Origin: JAEZHK01 sp040768845
Lineage (GTDB): Bacteria > Bacillota > Clostridia > Christensenellales > Aristaeellaceae
Direction of reading: 5' to 3'
Assembly: GCA_040768845.1 (NCBI GenBank)
Contig: JAXGME010000008.1
Location: 191,973-255,972 of the forward strand
DNA: 64,000 bases
Every line of letters begins with the position of its first letter. The first letter of the stretch is position 1. Shown here piece after piece: positions 9,796-17,682 of this stretch. The position numbers and the translations under genes are program-made. Under the pieces are notes generated by a model, which saw only the letters and a program-made list of their open reading frames with translations, was not told the DNA's origin and made no database searches.

Positions 9796-9825
9796 AAGAA
9801 CCTAGCGTTTAATCACTAGGTTCTT
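9796..9825. terminator. Bidirectional intrinsic terminator
   Basis: A 10-bp perfect stem AAGAACCTAG / CTAGGTTCTT. It is followed by GTTTTTT on the + strand and ATTTTTTG on the - strand, so it can end both the incoming phage reading and the minus-strand restriction gene whose stop is at 9839. Confidence 0.8.
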
Positions 9826-9838
9826 GTTTTTTATGCCT

Positions 9839-11533
9839 TTATGCTACTAGCCACTTGTCAACACATGATTGAACCCTTTCCTTCCAATCGTTTTCGTCCC
9901 TGGAATTTCTGATTTCTGCAATTGCGCATTTTAAGAAATGTTCGACATCTGAAGGAGCCGTAGTTCCCTTATAACTGTATGAAGTTTCTACCAATTTCAT
10001 AAACTGATCAAGCTCAAGCGGCACAATTTTAGGTGTACCGCCGTATGCTGCAATATTCCTTATTTGATTTAAACCAAAAAAGTGTGCCCATGTTGCTCTA
10101 TTCACGATTGGTGCAATAAATAAACAGTATGTCTCTTTTCCGGTCCTTTGAAGAAGCTGGGCATAGTGACGGGTGACAGGTTCTCCTTCTGTTTCATACT
10201 GACGTTGCCCACGCTGTAGGGTAACCTCAACTGAAAGGGCGAACGTGTCATAATCGCACTCAATATCCGGCATATTACCTTGCGCCGTTGAAATGGGTCT
10301 CCCCATATCGTCCATTTTAAAGTTGCCTTTAATTGCTCCACCATCAAGCATAGTCATTGCACGCCACGTATTCCATTCAAGAAACAATGGCGCATCATAC
10401 ACTTCATCGGATACTATTTCGTTAAACGTGTCAATCACTTCTTGATACAATGCGTATGATTTCAAATCGTTTTCCTGTTGCTGCAAAACTGCTGTTCTTC
10501 GTGCCTGAATAACTTTATCCCTTAAAGTTTTTAGTTCAGCAACTGTCTTTCCGGCGAGTTCGCGCCTTGTAAAAGAAAAGTTGCGCATTAACACATTCAC
10601 GATATTTTCCTTAATGTCCGAATACAAGGTGGGTTTTCCTGCACAAAACAGGTATTCTTTATATTTTGCCATGTCGTCAACAAATACAGGATCACGCTCC
10701 GTCGTGGATAGTATGTATTCAAGCTCAACCATTTTTTCGGGAGCTATACGTATGGATTTGCCATCGGAAAGAAACATCTCTGTATATCGCAGGTAACGAA
10801 AACAGGCGTCGGAATAGTCATGAGAATTCTGTATTTCTGTTCTAATGAAATGTTTTAGGTCAATTTTATCGGATTCACGTGTAGCAATATCTCCTTCGGC
10901 AATTTCGCTCTCGTATATTAAACTAATTTCTTTTTCAGAAATTTCTTTGACAAACAACTTATACTGTCCTGCACGGCGTCTCTTTTCGCCTCTGAACCAA
11001 AGTATTTTTTGCTTGATTTCTTCAAACTTACGATAGTCCGTAAGTTGAAGGACATATATTCTAAATTCGTCGGGAGTTACGTATTCAAGTTCTTTTATTA
11101 ATCTCATTATTTCCAAAAACGGATGACACCAAAACGTTCCTTTGTTTTTTCTGGTTTCTTTTTGATATGGAGAAGGGAGTTGATATTTAATAAGCTGACG
11201 TAGAAAAACTTCATGAGGCCAAGGCCCATGAATAAATTCATTGCCAGCTTCAGTTAAACGGATAACCGGAACCAAATCAACAAGACCCAAACATTGCGGT
11301 GAACGTGTAATTCGATCTCTTGCGCTAAACGCGCTATACTTTTTTGATGTATCCCCTTGAAAGGTAGTCGCTTCCGCCAAAACGGAGGCGAATGCTTTTT
11401 GGAGTTCTTCGTTTGCGCTCCAACGCATTCCTTCAAATTCCCGTATGAGGAGTTCAATTTCGGGTATAAGCTTTTTGGGGCTTCTTGGCGATGTTGTAAA
11501 AAACAGCGTTTTGCTCTTTTTAATCATTCCCAT
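9839..11533 (-). CDS. AlwI-family type II restriction endonuclease
   Basis: 564 residues. The N-terminus (FFTTSPRSPKKLIPEI, then RWSANEELQKAFASVLAEA) and the core (MPDIECDYDTFALSVEVTLQ, then EGEPVTRHYAQLLQ) match the AlwI family. The second stretch holds the likely Asp, Glu and Gln residues of the PD-(D/E)XK nuclease fold. AlwI relatives recognise GGATC and cut to one side, and some are natural nicking enzymes; the specificity here is not readable. Two near starts exist (ATG at 11533 and 11527). It lies 18 bp after the methylase in the same direction, so the pair is one operon. Base composition is clearly more AT-rich than the flanking phage genes. Confidence 0.8.
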   Translation of the reverse strand: MGMIKKSKTLFFTTSPRSPKKLIPEIELLIREFEGMRWSANEELQKAFASVLAEATTFQGDTSKKYSAFSARDRITRSPQCLGLVDLVPVIRLTEAGNEFIHGPWPHEVFLRQLIKYQLPSPYQKETRKNKGTFWCHPFLEIMRLIKELEYVTPDEFRIYVLQLTDYRKFEEIKQKILWFRGEKRRRAGQYKLFVKEISEKEISLIYESEIAEGDIATRESDKIDLKHFIRTEIQNSHDYSDACFRYLRYTEMFLSDGKSIRIAPEKMVELEYILSTTERDPVFVDDMAKYKEYLFCAGKPTLYSDIKENIVNVLMRNFSFTRRELAGKTVAELKTLRDKVIQARRTAVLQQQENDLKSYALYQEVIDTFNEIVSDEVYDAPLFLEWNTWRAMTMLDGGAIKGNFKMDDMGRPISTAQGNMPDIECDYDTFALSVEVTLQRGQRQYETEGEPVTRHYAQLLQRTGKETYCLFIAPIVNRATWAHFFGLNQIRNIAAYGGTPKIVPLELDQFMKLVETSYSYKGTTAPSDVEHFLKCAIAEIRNSRDENDWKERVQSCVDKWLVA

Positions 11534-11551
11534 AAAGCCGATGAACCTCCG

Positions 11552-12400
11552 TCAATAGTTTTTTACAATAATGTGCATCTTATCATTGTTGAAACGATTG
11601 CGGATATTTACGGCATAGTTTTTGTAATATTCATCATGAATAAAACCCCTGTACAGTTCTTCGGTTAAGGAAGTTTTTCCGATTACCATAAGAGCACGAC
11701 AAGATAAATTCCTAAAATCCGACGCAAGTCTCCTGTGTTCGGATTCATCGAACCCGTTCATCATATCGATATTGCCGTAATCATTAAAAACACAATCATA
11801 CGGCGGGTCTAAGAAGATAAAATCATCTTCTTCAGCCATATCAAAGATATTCTTATAATCGACGCTGAGTAAATCTGCGCCTTGGAGTAAATTACTGTGC
11901 TGTTCTGTTATCAATTTTGTGTTAAAGTTAGGATACCGACCAAATGGAACATTATACTCCCCGTTGTTATTGTACCGTATCATTCCAGAATACGCGGTTT
12001 TGTTTATAAAGAAATAAACCACACCATCTAAATAGGTGTCGTCCGGATGGTTGAACAAATCCCGCAAATAGTAATACAAATCCTCATTACCATTAGGAAC
12101 ACGATCTTCAGGGGTCTTAGATTTCAACTTTTTAAATGCAAGCTGATTTGCTTCATATATTCTTTGAAGTTCGTCAAGCTGTTCTCGCATTTTGGGATAG
12201 TTGTCTCTTAGTTGGCGGTAAAAAGTCATTAAACGTTCGTTAATGTCGTTCAATATGGCGTTTTCCGGTTCAATGTAAAAATAGACTGCACCGCCACCCA
12301 AAAACGGCTCAATGTAGCGATTGAAATCATCAGGGATGTACTGCAAAAAACGTGGTATTTCGCGTGATTTGCCGCCACGGTATTTTAAAACAGGGTTCAT
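11552..12400 (-). CDS. Dam-family DNA adenine N6-methyltransferase (restriction partner)
   Basis: 282 residues of the D12 class: motif I region VLKYRGGKSREIPRFLQYIP and FLGGGAVYF, catalytic motif DPPYDCVFND (about residue 185). Dam-like enzymes methylate adenine within GATC-like sites, consistent with protecting DNA from an AlwI-type nuclease. The ATG at 12400 has GGAGG 8 nt upstream. It has its own sigma-A-type promoter (12464-12492). Placing the methylase first in the operon is a common way to protect DNA before nuclease appears. AT-rich like its partner. Confidence 0.85.
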   Translation of the reverse strand: MNPVLKYRGGKSREIPRFLQYIPDDFNRYIEPFLGGGAVYFYIEPENAILNDINERLMTFYRQLRDNYPKMREQLDELQRIYEANQLAFKKLKSKTPEDRVPNGNEDLYYYLRDLFNHPDDTYLDGVVYFFINKTAYSGMIRYNNNGEYNVPFGRYPNFNTKLITEQHSNLLQGADLLSVDYKNIFDMAEEDDFIFLDPPYDCVFNDYGNIDMMNGFDESEHRRLASDFRNLSCRALMVIGKTSLTEELYRGFIHDEYYKNYAVNIRNRFNNDKMHIIVKNY

Positions 12401-12463
12401 TGCGCACCTCCGATTCCTTGTCGGTGCAGTTATAAGCACGCAAAACAGGGCATAGCTGATCAA

Positions 12464-12492
12464 ATTGTATCATACTAAGGGGCGATACGCAA
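12464..12492 (-). promoter_or_regulatory. Promoter of the methylase-nuclease operon
   Basis: On the minus strand TTGCGT-N17-TACAAT. Start of transcription is expected about 75 nt ahead of the methylase ATG. Confidence 0.55.
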
Positions 12493-12550
12493 GATGTAGT
12501 GGCAAGATTTTCACACGATACCACTGTTCCGCAAGATACTTACGCTATAT

Positions 12551-12593
12551 AACAAACGCCCGGCGTGCCATTACGGCATGCCGGGCGTTTGTT
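12551..12593. terminator. Bidirectional terminator between holin and methylase operons
   Basis: Perfect 14-bp arms (AACAAACGCCCGGC and its complement) around a 15-nt inner segment that can itself pair. T-rich flanks occur on both strands. It lies 10 bp after the holin stop codon. Confidence 0.7.
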
Positions 12594-12602
12594 GTCCGCT
12601 GG

Positions 12603-12848
12603 TTATTCCTTCGTCGGAATGACGGTCTTTTTCACAAGGTCAAACAGGCCGCAAGCCGACAGGCCCATGGCAAGGCCGTTCACAACGCCGGTGACGGTGC
12701 CGCCGTCATACGGGATCACGAACAGACCGGCCACAAGACCCAGCGCCACGGACACAAGGGGAATGAACTTCGTCGGAATGTACTGCTTCACAAGCTGATT
12801 GACTGCCATGATGATGCCGACGACAACCGCCATGTTGATTTCACCCAT
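12603..12848 (-). CDS. Phage holin
   Basis: 81 residues with two or three hydrophobic segments (NMAVVVGIIMAVNQLV, FIPLVSVALGLVAGLFV, and a weaker GVVNGLAMGLSACGLFDLV) and a charged C-terminus (KKTVIPTKE). Size and topology match small phage holins that make the membrane hole for endolysin release. It follows an XhlA-like gene at 15 bp and is the last gene of the minus-strand baseplate block. Confidence 0.7.
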   Translation of the reverse strand: MGEINMAVVVGIIMAVNQLVKQYIPTKFIPLVSVALGLVAGLFVIPYDGGTVTGVVNGLAMGLSACGLFDLVKKTVIPTKE

Positions 12849-12863
12849 AAGAAAAACCTCCCT

Positions 12864-13067
12864 TTACACCTTTAGCACAAGTTTGAGAAGGGCACCAACA
12901 ACCGCGGTGCCCATTAGCCCGACGATGGTTGTAACGCCGCGCTTAATCCAAGCAATGTCGTCCCGGATATGCTTGATTTCGTTGTCCGTCACCGCGGTAA
13001 GCCGTTCCAGCGTGCCGACCCTGTTTACAAGGCCGTCAAATTCCTGCCGCGTGATCTCGTCGCCCAT
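12864..13067 (-). CDS. XhlA-like phage membrane protein
   Basis: 67 residues: a coiled-coil N-terminal half (FDGLVNRVGTLERLTAVTDN, DIAWIKRG) and one C-terminal membrane helix (TIVGLMGTAVVGALLKLVL). This is the layout of XhlA, which works with a holin in PBSX-type lysis. It lies between xkdU and the holin, in the expected order. Confidence 0.7.
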   Translation of the reverse strand: MGDEITRQEFDGLVNRVGTLERLTAVTDNEIKHIRDDIAWIKRGVTTIVGLMGTAVVGALLKLVLKV

Positions 13068-13085
13068 TGGCCTTTCCCCCTTTGG

Positions 13086-13664
13086 TTACTGCCACACTTC
13101 CAGATTGTCCCACGTCAGCCCTGCCGCGTCGAACGCAGCCCATGTGATCGCCTTTGCGTCAAACTCCGACCAAAGGAACCACGAATAGGAATAGGTAACG
13201 GCCATATGGGCCGGAAGCAGGGCCGACATTTGCGCCTTGATCTCCGGGAGATTGGCGGGAACGCCCCGCATGTCCGTAAACTTTATGTCCACGGAATACG
13301 CGGGGTTGTTTTCGGTCACGGCCACCTCCATATTATTGAAGGTGGAAAACACGTCTTTGATACCCTGTTTGGACATGACGCGCTTGGTCTGCATGGCAAC
13401 CTTGACGGCTGCCCGGCGTTCCTCAATGGTAAGGGTGGTGTCCGCGGGGGTTTTAATCCCGTAGATTTCTTCCCACCGGGCTATCGACCAAGTGGCACTA
13501 TCAATGAAAAACTGATTGAACACGTCCGCGATGGTGTCCCGGAGGTTTACTACCTCCCCGGCGGTCGCGTTCATCATGGCCCACACCACGGGGAAGTCCC
13601 CATAAAGCCGGGGGAGGTGCTTCGACATGATGCGGTCAAGGATCTGCGCTTTAGATTTCGGCAA
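13086..13664 (-). CDS. XkdU-like (YmfQ/DUF2313) baseplate protein
   Basis: 192 residues: LPRLYGDFPVVWAMMNATAG, AVKVAMQTKRVMSKQGIKDV, and a Trp-rich C-terminus ending AAGLTWDNLEVWQ. This matches the XkdU family, which caps the baseplate wedge beside the baseplate J-like protein. TTG start, overlapping the end of xkdT by 14 nt, in the normal S-T-U order. Confidence 0.8.
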   Translation of the reverse strand: MPKSKAQILDRIMSKHLPRLYGDFPVVWAMMNATAGEVVNLRDTIADVFNQFFIDSATWSIARWEEIYGIKTPADTTLTIEERRAAVKVAMQTKRVMSKQGIKDVFSTFNNMEVAVTENNPAYSVDIKFTDMRGVPANLPEIKAQMSALLPAHMAVTYSYSWFLWSEFDAKAITWAAFDAAGLTWDNLEVWQ

Positions 13665-14709
13665 TGATGTTCACCCCCGCAAGCGCTGGGGCCGCGTCCT
13701 CACTCAAAGCAAGGTCGCCCACCGTGCCGTTGATTTTCAGGTTGTAGCAGTCCAGCACACCGTCCACGTTCATAATGTCCCGCATGATGGAAGCATACCG
13801 GACGGCCCCCGAACCCAACCCCAACGAGCCGATATACGCTGCGATTTTCGCGGTCACTTCGGTTTGTGCGTCTGGGATGGAATAGGTGGCGTCAAATTTC
13901 ACGGTGGCCGTGATGGTGACGGGAACCACCGTCGCCGCGTTCACCGTGACATTGGCCCCAATGGGGCGCATGTCCTCAATGTGTTCCGCCACGGCGTCCA
14001 CAAGGGCTGTGCTTGCCGCGTTGCCGTCGTCGCTGGTAATCACCACGCGCACGGTGCCGGGGCCATTCCACAGAGGGAACACTTTTGCGTCACTCACACC
14101 GGAAACCTCTTTGGCCGTTTGCCGGTAGTGGTAGGCATTACCGGAAGTGGCCGGAAGGGAAACCTTTTCCAGATACCGGGCCAGAAGCTCGGCGTCCGCT
14201 TCTTCATCCACACCGCCGGAAATTGCTGTGGGGTTAGTGACGCCAGTAATGCCGGTCAGCACGCCGTCAAGGGTCGTAACGGTGCCCACGTCCACGTTGC
14301 CGTCGTAGCCGCCCACAATGGCCGTAATGGTGGCCGTGGCGGTGCCGGAAGAAATGGTGGCCGCTTCATCCGTGGTAAACTTCACGCCGTGGGGCGTGCT
14401 CAGGATGGTGCCCGCGTCCACGGTGAAGCCGTCCGTCCCGGTGAACACCACGGAGCCGGTGGCCTTGACGGAGGGCTTGCGGGTAAGGCCCTGTTCCGCC
14501 ACGCGCCGGTCAAGGTCGGAACCCGTTGCCGTGTCTGCAAAACTCCGGTCAATCAGGGTAGCCATGAGGGCGTAAGCCAATTCCATTTCCGACGCCGTGG
14601 GGCCGGTCAGGTCATACACGACGGAGCCTTGCCGCTTGTCAAAAGAATCGTCAATGTCGGCCAATAGCCGGGCGTGGATGGTTTCAAAAGTCTGTTCCTC
14701 AATGTTCAA
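13651..14709 (-). CDS. Baseplate J-like protein (XkdT)
   Basis: 352 residues of the baseplate J family (gpJ of P2, XkdT of PBSX): ETIHARLLADIDDSFDKRQG, YALMATLIDRSFADTATGSD, VDEEADAELLARYLEKVSLP. It forms the wedge of the contractile-tail baseplate. TTG start overlapping the xkdS stop (TTGA). Length is normal, so this gene appears intact although its operon is cut upstream. Confidence 0.85.
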   Translation of the reverse strand: MNIEEQTFETIHARLLADIDDSFDKRQGSVVYDLTGPTASEMELAYALMATLIDRSFADTATGSDLDRRVAEQGLTRKPSVKATGSVVFTGTDGFTVDAGTILSTPHGVKFTTDEAATISSGTATATITAIVGGYDGNVDVGTVTTLDGVLTGITGVTNPTAISGGVDEEADAELLARYLEKVSLPATSGNAYHYRQTAKEVSGVSDAKVFPLWNGPGTVRVVITSDDGNAASTALVDAVAEHIEDMRPIGANVTVNAATVVPVTITATVKFDATYSIPDAQTEVTAKIAAYIGSLGLGSGAVRYASIMRDIMNVDGVLDCYNLKINGTVGDLALSEDAAPALAGVNIIAEI

Positions 14710-15099
14710 ACCGTCACCACCTCCGAAAATGCAAGCTTTGCCCCGTCCGTGAGGGCCACAGAAAACTCCACATACACCACATCGCCGCTCACCGACACGG
14801 ATACATCGTCAACGCTTGCCACGCGGTCGTCGTAAATCAGGGCGTCCCGAATCATCCGCGGGATTTCAGATTGAAGGAAGGCCGCGCTGTGGTTGGTGCC
14901 CACAAGGCTTTCCAATTCGCTGCCATACGTCCCGTCGTAGATGCTCGATAGGGCCATGTTTGTTACAAGGGCCTTATGGACGGCTTGACGCATGGCCGTT
15001 TCACCGTCCACGGTGCCTGGGATTGTCCCGGTGAAAAAGTCAAGGTAAAAGGTCTTGGAGGGTTTGATGGCCGCCGTTACTTCGCCACCCGTTCCCTCG
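14706..15099 (-). pseudogene. XkdS-like (DUF2634) baseplate protein, 5' end removed at the IS110 junction
   Basis: The readable frame contains most of an XkdS protein: KPSKTFYLDFFTGTIPG, VDGETAMRQAVHKALVT, YDGTYGSELESLVGTN. Reading upstream the frame stays XkdS-like to about 15099 (GTGGEV) and then meets a stop inside the sequence next to IS110. The expected ~30-40 N-terminal residues are not found on the far side of IS110, so sequence has been lost there as well as interrupted. A GTG at 15011 could still start a shortened product. Confidence 0.7.
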
Positions 15100-15139
15100 T
15101 ATTATATAAGAGTAGTGTTTAGCCTCTCTCCGGAGGTGT

Positions 15140-15335
15140 GCTACAATGCTTGGGATGCTGTGGATCGGTGATTCGTTCCTACCACTGGATGGTTTAACGG
15201 AGGCTCCAACCACAGCCCCTTTGCCAGTTTGTTAATCAGTTAGATACCGCCAGACGGTTTATGTGGAACGAGGTTACAAGCGCAAAGAGCCCTGTGGTCC
15301 TAAGCAGCATCAGAATAAACCGTGGAGGGATCGCC
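15140..15335 (+). ncRNA. Candidate IS110 bridge-RNA region (5' non-coding end)
   Basis: IS110-group elements encode a structured guide ('bridge') RNA in the non-coding stretch ahead of the recombinase. Here that stretch has a TACAAT box at about 15141-15146 and several short complementary blocks, for example GATGCTGTGG with a later CCACAGC, and ACCGCCAGACGGT. I infer the RNA from family knowledge and position; the loops that would pair with donor and target cannot be assigned by eye. Confidence 0.35.
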
Positions 15336-16511
15336 ATGATCTGCGTTGGAATCGACATCGCCAAGGATAAACACGACTGCTACATCATTTCCGCTGAGGG
15401 TGAAGTGCTCGCCGAGGTGTTCACCGTGGCCAATAACATGGACGGGTTCGACCTGCTCTTCCAAAGGATCAAATCTGTAGCACGCGATTTGAGCAAAGTA
15501 AAAGTAGGGCTCGAAGCCACCGGTCACTACAGCTACAACATACTGGGGTTTCTGCTTGACAAAGGTCTGACCACCTATGTCATCAACCCGCTCCACACGA
15601 ACCTTTTCAGGAAGAGCCTCAGCCTTCGCAAAACCAAGACCGACCGCGTGGATGCCCGTACCATTGCCGCCATGATGATGTCCGGTGTAGTCCGCAAGCC
15701 CTACACGCGTACATCATACCACAGCGAAGAACTGAAGTCACTCACAAGGTACAGGTTTAACAAGGTTGCGGAGCGCGCCAGGCTGAAGCAGTCCGTTTCC
15801 CGTCTTGTCACCATCCTTTTTCCCGAGCTTGAGAAGCTCGTACCCACGCTACATATGGCTTCCGTTTACGCGCTGCTGTCCGAATATCCGGGCGCAAAGC
15901 AGATCGCCCCCTTACATCTGACACGCCTGACGAACCTGCTGGAAAGCAAGTCCAGAGGACACTACGCAAAGGCAAAGGCGACGGAACTTCGCGACGCCGC
16001 CCGTCGATCCATCGGCTCCGTCATGCCCGCCAAGTCGATGGAGCTTCGGCATACGATTCGCCTGATCCACGAACTGACCGCTGAGATCGACGAGGTGGAA
16101 GCAGAGATCAAGCAAATCCTGGATGAACTGGCTCCGCCTATCCTGACGATCAAGGGAATCAGCTACCGCATGGGCGCGATGATCCTTGCAGAAATCGGCG
16201 ACTTCTCCCGGTTCGATTCGCCGGATAAGATCCTTGCTTACGCTGGGCTTTCTCCTTCCACGTACCAATCCGGTCAGCTGAACAATGCTTACGCGCACAT
16301 GGAGAAACGTGGTTCGCGTTATCTTCGGTACGCGCTGTTCAATGCCGCAAAGTACGTTTGTCAATGGGATCCGACATTCGCTGCGTACCTCGCGAAGAAA
16401 CGTGCCGAAGGGAAACATTACAACGTCGCCGTTTCCCACGCCGCCAAGAAGCTCGTCCGCGTGATCTTCGCCATCCAGAACTCCGGTGAGGCATATCGGC
16501 CTGCGGCGTAA
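15336..16511 (+). CDS. IS110-family recombinase/transposase
   Basis: 391 residues, apparently complete. N-terminal RuvC-like DEDD domain: Asp in CVGIDIAKDKHD, Glu in VGLEATGHYSYN, Asp pair in KTKTDRVDARTIAAMM. C-terminal Transposase_20 domain: LTIKGISYRMGAMILAEIGD, KILAYAGLSPSTYQSG (with the likely nucleophile Ser), GSRYLRYALFNAAKY. The ATG at 15336 follows GTGGAGGG and gives the usual N-terminus directly at the first catalytic Asp. The gene inserts, and probably excises as a circle, its own element. Confidence 0.92.
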   Translation: MICVGIDIAKDKHDCYIISAEGEVLAEVFTVANNMDGFDLLFQRIKSVARDLSKVKVGLEATGHYSYNILGFLLDKGLTTYVINPLHTNLFRKSLSLRKTKTDRVDARTIAAMMMSGVVRKPYTRTSYHSEELKSLTRYRFNKVAERARLKQSVSRLVTILFPELEKLVPTLHMASVYALLSEYPGAKQIAPLHLTRLTNLLESKSRGHYAKAKATELRDAARRSIGSVMPAKSMELRHTIRLIHELTAEIDEVEAEIKQILDELAPPILTIKGISYRMGAMILAEIGDFSRFDSPDKILAYAGLSPSTYQSGQLNNAYAHMEKRGSRYLRYALFNAAKYVCQWDPTFAAYLAKKRAEGKHYNVAVSHAAKKLVRVIFAIQNSGEAYRPAA

Positions 16512-16570
16512 CCTCGCTATTCTCTTCGGAACCTGAGCCGCCTCGGGTTCCACGGAGCCGGCGAAGCGTA

Positions 16571-16696
16571 CCCTTGACAAACCGAAGCGTTCAAATGCTA
16601 CCATTGTTTGTGCGAGGGCGTGCTGCGCTTGCTTTGCTATTCCCTCCATCCCCCTCGCCGTGGATATCTGAGCATTTGAACGCTGTTTGTCAAGGG
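16571..16696. repeat. Long imperfect inverted repeat at the right side of IS110
   Basis: Left arm 16571-16599 (CCCTTGACAAAC...GCGTTCAAATGCT) and right arm 16671-16696 (AGCATTTGAACGC.GTTTGTCAAGGG) are complementary apart from a small bulge and enclose about 71 bp. It could fold as a cruciform or a structured RNA. It lies 60 bp after the recombinase stop, within the non-coding right end. Confidence 0.7.
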
Positions 16697-16791
16697 CGGC
16701 GGGGTTAGGTAGAAAAGTTCACTAAATCACCTCTTATGGGCTTGACTTTTAATAGTTAGTCTCCCTTTCGTTCAAATTGGGTACGGGGGTT

Positions 16792-16820
16792 AAATACGCG
16801 CCTTTTCTGCCCGTTGTGAC
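16792..16820 (-). promoter_or_regulatory. Prophage bipartite motif copy E (minus strand)
   Basis: On the minus strand GTCACA (16820-16815), 17 bp, then GTATTTAACCCCC. It lies just past the terminator of the sigma-like gene and points toward the baseplate genes, now separated from them by IS110. Confidence 0.7.
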
Positions 16821-16836
16821 CCACACAAAAGAAAAA

Positions 16837-16857
16837 GCCCGCAAATTTCTTGCGGGC
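16837..16857 (-). terminator. Terminator of the sigma-like gene
   Basis: On the minus strand GCCCGCAA-GAAAT-TTGCGGGC followed by TTTTTCTTTT, 13 bp beyond the stop codon at 16870. Confidence 0.8.
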
Positions 16858-16869
16858 GAATGGAGGGGG

Positions 16870-17493
16870 TTACGCCGATTCGGAAAAGTACTCCCGGAAT
16901 CTGTTTCGGATGCGGCTTACCCGTTTCCGGGCAATTGCATCATAGCTGGAGCATCCTACAAGGGCGGCGAGGGTATCCGTTGCGGCACCGGTTGACAGGG
17001 CCATGAGTACCGCGTATTCCGTAGGCTTGTCCTTTGCGTATTGGGCGATGGCAACCCTTGCCGTGGATGCGTCCGTGAAGTCCCCTGCCGGGTCGGGGAG
17101 CTTGTCGGCCCATTGCATCCCATCCGAATCAGCATCCGGATTATACACGTCGTCGAGCTTTGCCGCGGTGGTGGATAAACGGCTGGACACCCTGTATTCC
17201 ATCCGCTGCTGACGTTTGAGCACGAACCGCCAGTACCCATTGATGCGCTGCATTACGTTGGTGGTGCCGGTGTCATGGGCGGCAATCTTCCCATCCCGTA
17301 AGCACTCCCATACCGCGATGGTCAGAAGGCTTTGATAGTCCTCCCTGCTCGTTTTGGTGATGGATGCGAATTCGTGGGCCTTCAGGATAATGGCCCCCTG
17401 CAATTCGTGAATCAGTGCCGCGAATACCCGCTCGTCGCCGGTGGTCGAGTATTTGATAGCCAAAGCATTAACGCGCGAAGTATCGATGCTCAT
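16870..17493 (-). CDS. Phage sigma-factor-like protein, SOS-box controlled
   Basis: 207 residues. The N-terminal half resembles sigma-70 region 2 (FAALIHELQGAIILKAHEF, then REDYQSLLTIAVWECLRDG and a Trp/aromatic stretch INGYWRFVLKRQQRM, like the core-binding and -10-melting helices). The last ~45 residues contain a helix-turn-helix in the place of region 4 (LAALVGCSSYDAIARKRVSR). ATG at 17493 with GGAGG 8 nt upstream. The gene stands alone with its own promoter, an SOS box and a terminator. I infer that it directs RNA polymerase to the prophage motif GTCACA-N17-GTATTT. A plain DNA-binding regulator is the alternative. Confidence 0.6.
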   Translation of the reverse strand: MSIDTSRVNALAIKYSTTGDERVFAALIHELQGAIILKAHEFASITKTSREDYQSLLTIAVWECLRDGKIAAHDTGTTNVMQRINGYWRFVLKRQQRMEYRVSSRLSTTAAKLDDVYNPDADSDGMQWADKLPDPAGDFTDASTARVAIAQYAKDKPTEYAVLMALSTGAATDTLAALVGCSSYDAIARKRVSRIRNRFREYFSESA

Positions 17494-17526
17494 TTTCCAT
17501 CCTCCGTTCATCGGTGTGTCTTGCGA

Positions 17527-17555
17527 TTTTATCACGAACATGCGTTCGGTTTCAA
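17527..17555 (-). promoter_or_regulatory. SOS-controlled promoter: LexA box between -35 and -10
   Basis: Minus strand: TTGAAA (17555-17550), 17 bp, ATAAAA (17532-17527). Inside the spacer at 17535-17548 is CGAACATGCGTTCG, which fits the Firmicutes LexA/DinR consensus CGAAC-RNRY-GTTCG at every fixed position. LexA bound here would block polymerase; DNA damage would release it. Confidence 0.85.
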
Positions 17556-17682
17556 GGGGTAGTTGGGTCTTTAACCCTATGTTCGGGGTCTACATAGAGT
17601 ATCCAAATCCTATTCGCATACTAAATGTGGGATTGGGGGCCGCCCATGGCAGAATAGCAGCCCCCGGCAACCAAAGGATGGG

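Larger units (their letters stand above)
15100..16740 (+). mobile_element. IS110-family insertion sequence (ends approximate)
   Basis: Contains one DEDD recombinase gene with about 235 bp of non-coding DNA before it and about 230 bp after it. IS110 elements lack ordinary terminal inverted repeats and often lack target duplications, so exact ends cannot be read. The left limit is set where xkdS reading stops. The right limit lies between the long inverted repeat (16571-16696) and the prophage promoter copy at 16792. Phage sequence on the two sides does not belong to the same gene. Confidence 0.65.

Noticed and set aside
9516..9797. A 93-codon gene before the restriction cassette
   Set aside because: It begins inside the end of the previous frame, lacks a ribosome site, and changes character midway. 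Best read as deletion scraps.
17544..17577. A possible seventh copy of the prophage motif (GTCTTTAACCC at 17567)
   Set aside because: The -35-like half GTCACA is missing at the right distance and no gene follows on that strand.
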